NCBI RefSeq assembly: GCF_013368755.1
Contig: NC_049561.1
Coordinates: 5,084,001 to 5,148,000 of the forward strand
Length of the DNA: 64,000 nucleotides
Direction: 5' to 3'
Source of the DNA: Talaromyces rugulosus
Taxonomy: Eukaryota > Ascomycota > Eurotiomycetes > Eurotiales > Trichocomaceae
Part shown: piece by piece, positions 23,212-34,652 of the stretch
Layout: each line of letters opens with the position of its first letter
How positions within the stretch are numbered: the first letter of the stretch is position 1
Notes under the pieces: model-generated
What the model was told of the DNA's origin: nothing
Database searches by the model: none
The model's input: only the letters and a program-made list of their open reading frames with translations
Translations under genes and position numbers: made by a program

Positions 23212-24721
23212 CTAACCACACGTATTCTGAATCAAACGTTCCAGCTTTTCTCTTGAAGCCAAAATATCCTTAGAAACAGTCTTCCAGTCCTTTTGTTCTT
23301 CTCGATTGACGTGAAAGGGCATCAACTTTCCTTCATGCTTTCGTAGCACCCCATTTACTATAACCGTTTCGACATCTCTGATCGAGCTGTGTAGGATTAT
23401 TGCCGCGACTGGATCGTGTTGAGCAGCCGCAAGCATTCCGGGACTTGTAGCATCCCAGACGACTAAATCGGCCAGCATTCCCTCCTGAACTTGCCCTAGT
23501 TGGTCGCCCATGCCAATTGCTTGAGCACCGCTTATTGTAATCAGATTGAAAACATCCATCACAAGATCCATGATTGGCAAGAATTCCTTGCTATTCTGCA
23601 TCACGGGGTCAATGTCCTTTTCTTGAACACGCATAGCCCGTGAATGTTGAAGTATAAGGCGGGCTTCGTTGACTAAAGATGCTGATACCGCTGAGTGACA
23701 GTCGACACCTAATGACGAAATGCCGTAAAAGTCTTCCTTCAAACACACTGGCTCTCCAAGGCCCATTTGAAGCTCGGTCGATGGCGTTGACGAGATAAAG
23801 GCTCCAGCAGCACGTATGCGAGCGGTGTCGTAGTCTGTCATTCCGGTTGCATGAGATATAATGACATTAGGTCCAAGCAAATCATAATCAGCAAGTGGGT
23901 TTATTGCGTCAAAGACTTGGAAAGTTAGTTATATATGTATACATATAGGAGTGCAGAGATTGTATGTAAGGAAAATACGTGCCTATTGGCCCTCGGAAAT
24001 GATGGGATGTAAATAGCTTGATACCCTGTTTCTTCGCCTGTTGGTATAAGCTAACGACTTCTTCTCTAGGTAGATGAAACCCATCAAACCCTAGTCCTAG
24101 TTTGATTCGTCCATCTGCCATGGGCATCTGTTCTGCTAAATTTCCCAACAACGGTAGAAACCAGTCTGGAATCAGAGTGTCTTTTAGCTTGACAACTGGT
24201 TTCCAACTCTCTGCCTGAATAGTTGGAACAAGACAAAAGAAAGCTCGAAGCCCTGAAGCCACAAGACCATCGATAGCACGATGGACATGAGATGGTGAGA
24301 GAGCAACATGGGAATAGTCCACAACCGTTGTTGTACCTGCATCAATGCTTTCGGCTGCAGCCCCCAATTCACCAAAAAAGACGTCTTCTGGCGAATATAA
24401 GCCGCCCGTGAGATGTCCAGTTGGAATGTATTCGGCGAGGTTGTGATTTCCATGTCTCCCTTTTAGCTGGGTCTGCCACATATGTCGATGTGTGTCGATA
24501 AATCCCGGGCTAATTAGTTTATCATGGCAGTTGATGATTGTGGTTTCATCACCTGGGGGTGAGATCTTTGGATGGATTTGTGTAATACGGTCCCCCGATA
24601 TAAGAAGATCAGCCTTGAGCCCTGTGACAGAACCACCAGAATCGTGCTGGAGAATCACGCCGCCGCGAAGCAATATTGAAGTTGATCGAGACGATTCCAA
24701 CATTTTTATAGGAGACTGCAT
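23212..24721 (-). CDS. Metal-dependent amidohydrolase (chlorohydrolase/deaminase-like)
   Basis: Two exons (23983-24721 and 23212-23915) give 1443 bases and 480 residues. The fold is that of the amidohydrolase superfamily: an N-terminal beta-sandwich strand pair, then SPGFIDTHRHMWQTQLKG with the metal pair His78/His80. Further expected ligand regions are FTSHHFRGPI, IISHATGM and the Asp in LGVDCHSAVS. The C-terminal sandwich includes GQVQEGMLADLVVWD and VETVIVNGVLRK. Relatives include S-adenosylhomocysteine/methylthioadenosine deaminases and AtzA/TrzN-type chlorohydrolases; the substrate is not readable. The only intron consistent with frame uses a GC donor (AG then GCACGT at 23982) and an AAG acceptor; GT donors in reach give an immediate stop. 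Confidence 0.86.
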
Positions 24722-26897
24722 TGTATATTAATATTGTGCTGAAGTGCGGTCTCGGACAGTAAGCGATGTCTTCCGCCGCGTAAAGTACCAGTGGTGATTA
24801 GTGTTCAAATGTTTGAGGTTTATTATTGAGGATTGTCCTATAAAAACCTATAATTAGTAAGCGCAATCATTCTATATGTACCACTAAGTGCGGAAAGCGG
24901 ACCTGCTCCGAAGAGGCTTTAGCATGCATACACTTCGCATATGTAGCAATTACCAATGTCTAATTTTCCTTTGAAATAATAGCATGCTAACGATTTATTT
25001 AGTCGCCGATACATAGAAATTAATATAATACTGCACGCAACAATTGACCTACATATGTACATATGCCATTGGGTAGCTTGATAAATAGTCCTCCATCGGT
25101 AGTATCAGTTTATTAAGACTCATCAGCAACTGGATTTCCTAAAAAGGTAATCTAGCCTCCAGTGTGTTTAGCTCGATCCACAATTTCCAAGTTACGGCGT
25201 AGGTGATAAAGCTCAGCGAAAAATTCTCACACTTGTATAATATAAAATGGGCATACTTTGTGGAGATTAATCTGCTACATGCAATAACAATAGTCAGGGT
25301 TGACGCGTCTCGGGAATCGGCGAGATCGGAATCCGCGCCATGCCTGTGTTTACATGAAATAAACTCTTGCTTTACCTATTTAGGAATCAAATTAATATTC
25401 AATTAAGCTAACACAGTCGACTACAGACAATTGAAAGTGGTCGGCCTGCAGAAAACCTCCATGGATCGAAAGAGAGTTGCAAGTTGCCTCATATCAAAAG
25501 AACCCAAGACAAGGCGCTGGCCTAGAGCTACGAAGTCCAGCTCTAATTGATACAAACCCCGCTTTAATCTTTAAAAATAGTCCATAGAAGCTCCATGTGT
25601 CAAAGCCGAACAAAGAAAGACTAGTGCAATACGCAGTAACGGTGAGGATTTAAGGAAGAAAGGACGACATCTAGAACGCAATCCTACTACATCACTTACA
25701 AAGCGCTACCTCGCCCGGCGGAAGTTTATTCCCACAAGATTCCTTCACTTCCATGATACTATTTTTACGGTAAGAGCCATTAGCTATGAGAAATAAAACC
25801 CTGTACAGAATCACAAAGGGTGAGTTTAGTGTCATGTCGGGAATAATTTCGGGAGCCGCGGGATCCTTTCTAGCGGAATGAAGCTGTGAACAATTGATCG
25901 ACATCCGCGATCGAACCGTATTCGTCATTAGTTGATACCACTTCCCATACGCATTATTGCGTTAGCCATTCAACCAATGTAACCAGAATTGTAAGGTATG
26001 CTGCATGAGATTCGCACAGCTGTCGCCGCACAGACTAAGAGTGAGAACCAATTGCCAATAACAACGCGACATGCACCTCATTATACAGCGCGTTCCAGAC
26101 TAGGAATTGCTTGTTCCCCCAGAATTGAACCTATTCAATCTGGCTGGAGGCTTCTTGTAGTTTTAATTTCTCCACCATCAACAATTGATGTAGTAGATTG
26201 TAATAGACCGGATACAGATGAGCCAGTCGAGTAGACTCGTCTCAGACCAATCAACCCAAGGAAAGACTCTATTCACCATCGAGACAAGGCATCGGATGAT
26301 ATTTGAGGATGGATCGATCTTATTTGGAAAGGCCGGGACCCGCAAATAAAGCGCAAGTAACTTTTTGTAAGGATCAGTATAGAGAAGGACTACGTTTCGG
26401 ATTCCTGGCGCGCCGCGTTGCGATCCCGCGTGGGGCTATAATGATAGTGAATACGATTATGCAATTATGAAATTATGAATATGCTGTATTTTTATTTCCC
26501 GCACCCTGTATGGTCGATTGCCGGGGAAATCTGGGCTGGATTGAGCAAAGTGGATGCATCCCCTTCAAAACAGTAATCAGACGGCAGTGCTAAAGTATTG
26601 ATTGACAGCCCTAGACCGGGTTTGGTGACTAGCTTAGCGGAACTCGTAAGCGAGACAGCCTTGCAGCCATAGCTAGCCAATCAGCACCTAGTATATACCG
26701 TATACGCCGTATGCCCGGCGTGGAGTATATGCATTTCAAAGTACGGTCCAACTGTGACAAAGGTTAGCTTGAAGGGTGGGTTCACCTGGCACATTATTCA
26801 TAAATCCTTACCTTGCCCATAACTATCTTCGCTTCAAATTCTTGCGGTACAAAGTACTCCTTGTCCTCTACTATCCTCACTCGCTATATAGGTCACT
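24722..26897. other. Long AT-rich divergent intergenic region
   Basis: About 2.2 kb between the divergent amidohydrolase (minus) and P450 (plus) genes. Short open frames occur but none has domain-like sequence or a splice model. The promoter of the P450 gene should be in the last few hundred bases. I see no transposon ends. Confidence 0.5.
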
Positions 26898-28743
26898 ATG
26901 TCGAGTTCACCTTTCGTGGTCGATCTTCCTAGGCTAGGAATCGTGCCAGTGATTGATCTGGTTGTCAGTCTAGGGGCCATCGTCTTCCTGTCGATATTTG
27001 CACAATGGACATACCAGCAGTATCGATTTTTGTCTCAATGGCCTGTCCTTAACAAGGCAGGCTTTTTCAACGCGTCTAAATCGAAAGAAGCCTTTCAACA
27101 GAATAGCCGAAGTTTGCTTTTTGATGGTTTCGCCAAGGTATATATGAATTTCCGACGCATGCAAGATCATTAATCGACCAATAACTGACCGTGTGATAAT
27201 ATCTAGTCTCCCAGAGGCTACCTAGTAGATACTGACTTGAACCGTCAACTGGTTCTTTCTCCCGAGTACGCCAACGAGATTCGCAGTGATCCCCGCCTTG
27301 ACTTTACAGAAACCACTCACCGCGTAGGCAATACTAGTTTCTGGCTTCATAACGGATTTGCATAATTGACGTCCAAGTAGGACTTTCTTGGACACCTTCC
27401 TGGCTTCGAAGTTTTCAAAAAAAATAATTCTAACGCGGCTGATGTAGTGCGTCAAAGGCTAACACAATCTTTGGGTATGATACTACCAGCAGATCTTATA
27501 AATTAATATGCTGACAGTGGCGTCTTAGGACTCGTTACGGAGGACATATCAGAGGAGATGACCGCTGTTCTCCAGGAACAGTGGAGTGAAGAGACTGGTT
27601 CGTAGACTGCACAAATAAAGAAGTGAAGCGCTAATATCAGACATAGATTGGCATGAATTAGAAGGAAAGACAACCCTCCTCGAAATAGTTGCCCGCCTCT
27701 CGTCTCGAGTGTTTCTCGGACAAGAAATCTGCCGAAATCCAAAATGGCAACGGATCACCATCGATTACACCGTCAACGCTTTCATGGCTGTTGCAGCAGT
27801 AAAGCGGTACCCGCAATTTCTTCATCGATTTGTTCATTGGTTTCTTCCCCAGACATGCAAACTTCGTTCCCAGGTATCTGAAGCTCGTCGTATCATTCAG
27901 CCCGTGATCGACCAGCGAGCCGCTGCTGGCTGGGTTCACCCTGGGAATGAATCGGGCAAAAAGTATACGGATGCGCTTCAGTGGATGCATGATTTGTCCA
28001 AGGGCAAAGAGGTTGATTTTGCCATAGGCCAATTGGGTCTGTCTCTGGCTGCGATCCATACTACCACCGACTTGCTCACCCAGGTAATTTACAACTTGTG
28101 TCAGCATCCCGACATGATTCAACCGTTGCGTGACGAGATTGCTGCTGTTGTGGGAGGAGAAGGATGGAAAAGGAGTGCGCTATACAAGATGAAACTTATG
28201 GATAGTGTTATCAAGGAGAGTCAGCGGTTGAAGCCCCCCGCCCTGTGTATGTTTTAACTCCAAAAAAGGGACTCACCCTGTCTTGGACGACTTTGAAGTC
28301 CGACTAATGATCACACAGTATCGATGCGGCGCCATGTGACTAAAGATATCACGCTGCAAGACGGTCTCTTCATCCCGAAAGGCAGTTCAATTGGGGTTTC
28401 GTCTCACTGGAGTTGGGACTCATCCGTCTTCGAAAACCCTAACGAGTTCGACGGCTATCGCTTTGTCAGGATGGCAGAAGATCCGACGAAAGAGAGAGAG
28501 GCACACTTTGTATCAACGAGCCCTCAACATTTGGCATTCGGTCATGGAAACCACGCCTGCCCGGGCCGCTTTTTTGCTGCCAACGAGTTGAAGATTGCCC
28601 TCACTCACATCTTGATGAAGTACGACTTCAAATTACGCGAAGATGCCGACCCAGATTTTTTCTGCTTGGGCTGGATAATGCAATCGAATGGGGATGCTAA
28701 GCTCTTGGTTCGACGGCGTAGGGAGGAGATTCACCTGGAGTAG
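26898..28743 (+). CDS. Cytochrome P450, fungal secondary-metabolism type
   Basis: Six exons (26898-27137, 27207-27323, 27381-27474, 27529-27597, 27647-28246, 28319-28743) sum to 1545 bases and 514 residues. The N-terminal anchor is IVPVIDLVVSLGAIVFLSIF. The I-helix region is LSLAAIHTTTDLLTQ, where the usual AGxDTT is altered to AIHTTT. ExxR lies in KESQRLKPPAL. The heme loop is LAFGHGNHACPGRFFA with the Cys thiolate. The pattern SMRRHVTKDITLQDG and the heme-loop form resemble the fungal ent-kaurene oxidase/CYP68-like clan, which oxidises terpenoids and other hydrophobic metabolites in the ER. All junctions keep frame, so it should be functional. The substrate is unknown and no backbone synthase lies nearby in the window. 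Confidence 0.9.
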
Positions 28744-30852
28744 ACGGATTATGCGAGTTCACTTTCATCGTCCTGGCCTGGGTCAATAAAAAATGAGGAT
28801 CAACACCTAGATCCAAAAATGGTACGAAGAAATATTGATGTCTGTTGACATAGGTCTACCCGGTGAATGTAAGCTGGTATATTCGTACTGCCTCTCTCAT
28901 GATCAATTGATATAATTCATAATAGCTACTTTAAAAGTCTAGGCCCTTAATACATTAAATTAACACTATTCATATATACTAACAGGCTTATTTTATTCAA
29001 CCTTAAATTAAAGATCCTACAGTGTGTTACAATAACGTATCCCTATAGAAATCTCAATCATATTTTATTCAATGGACCTAGAGTATTGATAATATTATTT
29101 TCAACACAACTTACCCACCACGCAATAAATTACAAAATCTATAATATTAAAAGAAAGTATGGCATTGTCAAGCATTAAACGACGTTTTCACTGTCTTCTT
29201 ACCAAATTCGAGTCTAGCAGTTAACGTGCTTAATCTCTTTGATAATGTTGAGGTTGCACAATATTTATTTTTCTCCCCGTATGTGATTCCTGGTTGGGTT
29301 TACTCATCTCCATAGTACCAAGTAATCTCTATTGGCGCTACCCAGAAGCTTCCCGATATGTCACTCCTTATGGGGAATAAATGATATTCTGTATCCTGTG
29401 AATGAAGAAAAGCTCCTTCTGCCACCGTTTTCAATGCATTGGGCCGCATAAAATAGCCGGCACCAGGTGATGGTGGGAATGGAGACCAGCACAGACGAGA
29501 CTGCGTCTCCACTGGTGCTGCAGAAATGTCGACAACAAAGTATTGCTGAAAAGAGAGTCTCTATATGCGCTAGCTTTGCAAGTATATCTAATCAAGCTAA
29601 GGAAGGGGATCCGTGATGCTGCGAAGCACTGCCTGGGTTAGGCGTTTATTCACGGCTTTTCTTTCAGGTATAAATAATGCGATGAAGGAATCAAATAATA
29701 AAGGTGAATATAGAAATAGGGCCAAGCAACGTTGTCAACTAGCACACTTAAAGCTTTATATACTATTGCTGGGGCTACCTAAGTGGGAGCGTTGCAATCT
29801 ACAGGTGAAAGAAAAAGGAACGACGAGTAGATGGCGAGATGCGTAGGTTTATTTACAGGTTGGAATTAACCACCGACTTTTGAGCAGATGCTTCTAACAT
29901 ATGAAAGATTTCAGAGGGCTATAATAATTCTGAATCTCCCTAACTGGACTGCCGCCTTGACCATTTCTCCTTTTCTAGAGACAGTTGTCTGCGCTTGTAC
30001 CCTCCGAATCGGTTTTGGTTGCTGGTGCATGGGTAGCCGGTCTCATTTTCGGTTCGGATCTCTGTGCAATCTCATTAAAGACTGGCTCCAAGCCTACAAT
30101 ATAATTAGATTGTTGAATAGTAAGTCTGAAAGCTCTCCTGGGGATTCTATTCGGAAACCTTTGACTCCCAGGGAAGAACTTACATGGTTATGATAAGGGC
30201 AGGCCATCCAACAATCAGTCAAAAAAGCCTGGTCAAACTCTTAGTTTTGCTCCGGCTTACTTTGTCCATCTCGTCTAAACAGGGACAATAGGAATCGAAA
30301 TCCGGAACGAAAACTCCTCAATATGAAGAGAATATTCTCAAACCCAAGGGGGACCGACATAGTGAGAATGATGGTATTTGTGTAACAAAAGAAGAAGAAA
30401 GAAATACTACTTCTTACAACCTAGAAAATTTATAAAGTTAGAAGAAAGGCTGTGTTTACATAGGAGGAGGCTATGCATAAATTGGGGGCTGTGCGTATAT
30501 TAGGGGCCGATGTGACATCTGGTGTGTAGGAAAATCATTCGACGCCGGGGACGAGCAAAATATTGTTGAAAACGTAAAACATAACAGCTCGCAGAACGCT
30601 TTGCAAAGAATCGTAGAACATCGCTCTTTGAATAATGACATTGCTTTCCTACTTCCAGGTAGTCAGAATTGAGAACCTCTAGCGAAACTCTCTGACACTC
30701 TCTCCAAATTGTAATAAAGGGTTTAAGCATCGACAACAACTTTGACTATATTAACTCTCTAGATTTATTTCTGGCGGAAAGTAGCTGTATATCGTGGCTG
30801 TCTCGTACAAGTAGCATCTCCAATGCACATCTATCATGTCCTAGAACCAGAT
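28744..30852. other. AT-rich intergenic region with two coding-like tracts, no supportable gene
   Basis: About 2.1 kb, very AT-rich at 28.9-29.25 kb. On the minus strand an open tract at about 29303-29540 (including RPNALKTVAEGAFLHSQDTE) has no ATG in reach. Another at about 29985-30330 has donor- and acceptor-like sites flanking a tail GLEPVFNEIAQRSEPKMR. Neither joins into a clean gene, so they may be chance or remnants. Confidence 0.4.
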
Positions 30853-32816
30853 TTACACAATACTAATTAACAGGGCCTCAGCTGCTGCAACAGTAAAGGT
30901 TGCCTCTCCGTCAGAGACAGCGGTTGTCTCTAAAGACTCAGTTCCGGTCTGAATGCACGTACCATTGGCGAACCACTGGCCTGCGATCGTAACAGTAGCA
31001 CCTTCGTCAACTCTGTTTGTAGCGGAGCTACTCGTTAGTCTTTGGGCAGTAGCCGCGGTGTTTGGAATGCCGGAAATGGTGAAGTTGACAGAATCGCGGG
31101 TTCCGCCGGTAAAATAATCAGAATTGTACAGCAAAACCTTGACCGGGGCATCTCCGCTGTAGATGGCGTATGCTGCATATCTGGGGTCGCCCGTATCGAA
31201 CTCGGCGATTCGTGACGCTCCGCTCAACGCGAGCGAAGCCATGTAGGCACCATAATATGGTGCTCCCATGTCGTATCTCCCCCACCAGCAATACCGACCT
31301 ATAGGTCACCAAATTGTTATTAAGAAGCCCAAATAATGCGCAGGCAAAAGAACCCCCCCCCCCCCCCCCCCCCCCCCCAGAAAGAGGCCCAATTTTATTT
31401 TAGAAACTTACAATTACCAATAGTTCCCTGGTGGAAATATAGTTCCTACGTTCAATTAGTTTCTCGGTTGAAAATGTAAACCATGAAGAATTAATAGCTC
31501 ACCTTGATATCGATTAGGACTGCTTGCAATACGTAGTCGAGAACCCACAATGCTGCCCCGTACGTAGGACTAACATCGGCGCCTCCACCTATACCAGTTG
31601 CTGTTTACTCCAGTCAGTGTGATTTTGTCGCCTTCAGTACCGGAAAGATAGCTAACCAGAATTAGTTTCACCCATAACAAAATCCTTTGACAGGTTCTTG
31701 GCAGCAGTGATTTCGTCTACAGCCCATGATATACTGTTCTTGATTGCCGTGTGGTTCATCAAAAGCTCCAAATTGTCGTATCCTGCAGTTTGCGGGTAAT
31801 AGTGATCAGAGAATGATTTCACATAGGCTGCTGCACTCCCCTCAGCAGCAGAAAGCTCTTGAACATTAAATGTCTTCTTTGATGAGAACACTCCAGCCTG
31901 TATGATGTCTGTTTTTCCAATAGCGGATGCAACGGACTCCTGCCAAGAGACCTGAGTAGAAGCATCGGCCGAAGCCGACCAGGTATTTCCTTCCGCGATT
32001 GGATCGGAGTTGGAATACGCTAAATCCAAGTTCAGACATGTGGAAAAAATAATTTAACGGGAGTACTCTACCGTCAGGCTCGTTCCCTAGCTCAAATGCG
32101 CTAAGATTGGACACTGCACCAACAGCCGTTTGTGCTGCGGCGATGCTATTAGAGATGTTATCAAGTCGACGATTTAACCCTGTCATAATATTAGCAAATG
32201 CACCACAACCAGTACTAATCGGTATTGTATTTTGTTATACCCAATATCACAGGTCCATGCAAAGTGTTTGCCAAGGAAAAAAAAGATGGCCCGTATGTTA
32301 ACGAGTCGGGGGCAGCACCGGCCGAAGAAACTGTGTACGAGACAGCCTCTTGTAATGTAGAATCATAGGTTGCACGATCCCTTTATTCAGAGAAAAAAAT
32401 CAGCTATAACTGTTTCTCTATACCTGTCTCATTTTACCGAAAACACGAAAACCATCACCAGAGAAATCTTCAGGGAGATAGATCATACTGTGTGGTACCA
32501 CCGATTCGAATTGTAGGACTGGCACCAGCTGCTGCTTCCAAGTTGGCTAGACATTGCGCTGTTCCAGGAACATCTTGCATGTAGCCGGGAAAGGCAAAAA
32601 ATTCAAAGCTGTTATTATATAAGTAGCTGGTTAGATCGCGACACGTTCGGTGAAGGGGGATATTTGCGGAACTCACGACACACCGACCGGAGCGGCGCTG
32701 AGAATCCCACTAGAATTAGCTGGAGGGGTTGATGGTATTTCAAAAGAAAGAGTCCATCCAGTAGGTAAGGTGCTCAATAGGAACAGAGTCCAAGCCGGAT
32801 TCCGTTTGGTATACAT
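30853..32816 (-). CDS. Secreted GH79-type glycoside hydrolase (beta-glucuronidase-like)
   Basis: Eight exons (32677-32816, 32489-32608, 32241-32380, 32072-32179, 31657-32019, 31503-31588, 31412-31445, 30853-31298) sum to 1437 bases and 478 residues. The start opens a signal peptide (AWTLFLLSTLPTGWTLSFE). Family 79 features: SPTIRIGGTTQDRATYD near the N-terminus; LSAFELGNEPD, whose Glu is the expected acid/base; KDFVMGETNSGGGADVSPTY, whose first Glu fits the nucleophile; then RYDMGAPYYGAYMASLAL and a C-terminal beta domain (VKVLLYNSDYFTGGTRDSVN). Fungal GH79 enzymes release glucuronic acid or 4-O-methyl-glucuronic acid from arabinogalactan proteins and related glycans. Every splice junction keeps frame. 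Intron 7 contains a 26-base C run on the plus strand. Confidence 0.9.
31353..31378. repeat. Poly(C) run of 26 bases inside a GH79 intron
   Basis: An uninterrupted mononucleotide run, read as poly(G) on the coding strand. It lies within intron 7 (31299-31411) of the GH79 gene, 54 bases upstream of the acceptor in transcript direction. Its length may be partly a sequencing or assembly artefact. Confidence 0.9.
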
Positions 32817-33737
32817 TGCGATTGCATTTACGTGGGAGAGGAGTGGAAGACAGTTGATTGTATAATGTTAGGATAGGAGCTACTTTTGTATTGTCTACTG
32901 CAACTAGATGACTAGTATAGATTAGGAGAGACAAAATATAAGCTTTTTGATTTAGGGGTACATGGGTTTCTCTGATGTAACCAAAAAGTTGTCATTTGCT
33001 ATCGCGCCACTCCAGATCTAGAAATCAGTGCGTCACGGCCGGGAATATTGCCGGGGGTGGTTGAGAGAACAGAAAGAGGAACAAGATGTAGGTCTTCAGG
33101 AGCGATGACATACTGATGCCACGAAGTCTTGTTAGCGAGAATTGCTGCAGTCACCAGATATCCCTGGCTCAGCAGTAAGACCGCAGGCAGCCTCTGCCCT
33201 ATGGCAGAGCTTCATTATTTTGTGTATGTGTTTCTTCTAATCGCAATTTTAGACTTGTCCTCGGTCATCGGCGCAATTCTTCAGCGAGAAGCCCCCATAT
33301 TACCCTGGAATTTAGATTTCGATCGCTGTAATATTAGACACGGACCCTGAATGTTTTTTTTTTTTGTAGAAATCTGGGGCGGAAACCCATTGCTGTACGA
33401 CTGTGGCTAGTCACTGTAAGCAGCCACGTTTCTGGGGCCACAAAGTCCAACCAAGCATTGTAAACCTCCCGTGGGGAAATAAGATGTTCAGAGTGTTGAT
33501 CGGAGTCTGAAACCAACTTCGGAGAGACGCCAAACCTGCTCCATATTTTTGAGGTATTACATGGTTGCGGAATGCGGGTTGCTGGTAACAATGCTATAAT
33601 AAATCAACCTTATGTAAGTATCTGTATGTGCCCCTAACAAGTCCCCGGCTGGCCCGAATCAAATCGAAACCAACTAAAGCTTAACACTTAACTACACTCC
33701 GAATAGTTTTACCACTACAGACTCCACATTCAATATT
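32817..33737. other. Divergent intergenic region with a short signal-peptide-like frame
   Basis: Lies between the GH79 gene (minus) and the reductase gene (plus). At 33025-33111 on the minus strand a 28-codon frame begins with ATG and reads like a secretory signal (LLKTYILFLFLFSQ). It could be a remnant, a leader frame or chance. A T-run sits at about 33354-33365. No other feature. Confidence 0.45.
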
Positions 33738-34652
33738 ATGACCGCAGAAAAGACAAAGATTGCCATCGTTGGCGCTGGTCCCGTAGGCTGCGCCTTTGCA
33801 GTGCATCTTGTTGGGGCCGGACACGATGTCACAATCATAGGTCGCGGTCAGCGACTTGCGAACCTCGAGGATAACGGCGGTGTCCTGGCAAAGAAATCGG
33901 AGAATGCGACGGAAATCTCGAATACCCCTGTAAAAGCTGTCGGATCCCTCGACACCACGCAGCCTTGGGACCTAGTTCTTCTTACCGTTACAGAGCGCCA
34001 ATTTGATGAGCCATTATTCACTACGCTTAAGGCGTGTCCAAAAACAGCAGAAATTCTTTTCATGTTCAATACTTTCGCATCACTGCATAAGTACTTCGAT
34101 ATCTTGGGAAAGGAACGCTGCATTATGGGGTTTCCAGCGATTATGGCATTCTTCCACGACGGAGCATTGGTGCACAAATTTATGACCTTTGGCCAAATTA
34201 CCATTATCGCATCACCCAAATGGCGACCCATCTTCTCTTCCGCCGGAATAAAATGTGTCCACGAGCCTGATATGCAAAGCTGGCTACGCACACACGCCGC
34301 CATGGTCGTTGGTATATTGAGTGCGACCGTTGCAGCTGCCGAGCGTAAATCAGGAGTAACATGGGCGGAAGCACAGCTCAGTGCTGGGGCTGCCAGGGAA
34401 GGTCTTCTGCTTACCAAGAAGCTTGGGAATAGCATCACGCCCAAATTCATACACTATCTTGCTTTCACAGCGCCGAGTTTTGTGTTCACCGGGTTGCTCT
34501 GGCTTCTGACGAGGGTACCTAGTATGCGCAATAACACGCAAGTCCCGAACTGGAAACAAGAGATGCTTGGTTTGGCGGAAAGTATAACTGGATCAGCGCC
34601 TTCTGATGACGATGTACGACTTCTTACCCAGTTAAGGTCGAAGTATGTATGA
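33738..34652 (+). CDS. Ketopantoate reductase-like (ApbA/PanE family) protein
   Basis: Intronless, 304 residues, the usual length for this family. The N-terminal dinucleotide-binding motif is IAIVGAGPVGCAFAVHLV, then VTIIGRGQRLANLEDNGGV. A second conserved block resembles WDLVLLTVTERQFDEPLFTT, where family members have a Lys after VK/T-x-x-Q. ILFMFNTFASLHKYF and CIMGFPAIMAFF fit the N-terminal domain, which has the usual long helical C-terminal domain behind it. True PanE reduces 2-dehydropantoate with NADPH. The divergence seen here and the accessory context suggest another 2-keto substrate. No signal peptide; probably cytosolic. Confidence 0.8.
   Translation: MTAEKTKIAIVGAGPVGCAFAVHLVGAGHDVTIIGRGQRLANLEDNGGVLAKKSENATEISNTPVKAVGSLDTTQPWDLVLLTVTERQFDEPLFTTLKACPKTAEILFMFNTFASLHKYFDILGKERCIMGFPAIMAFFHDGALVHKFMTFGQITIIASPKWRPIFSSAGIKCVHEPDMQSWLRTHAAMVVGILSATVAAAERKSGVTWAEAQLSAGAAREGLLLTKKLGNSITPKFIHYLAFTAPSFVFTGLLWLLTRVPSMRNNTQVPNWKQEMLGLAESITGSAPSDDDVRLLTQLRSKYV

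Noticed and set aside
33848..34450. 200-codon frame antisense to the ketopantoate-reductase-like gene
   Set aside because: A shadow of the real gene, whose Rossmann motif and start are clear on the plus strand.
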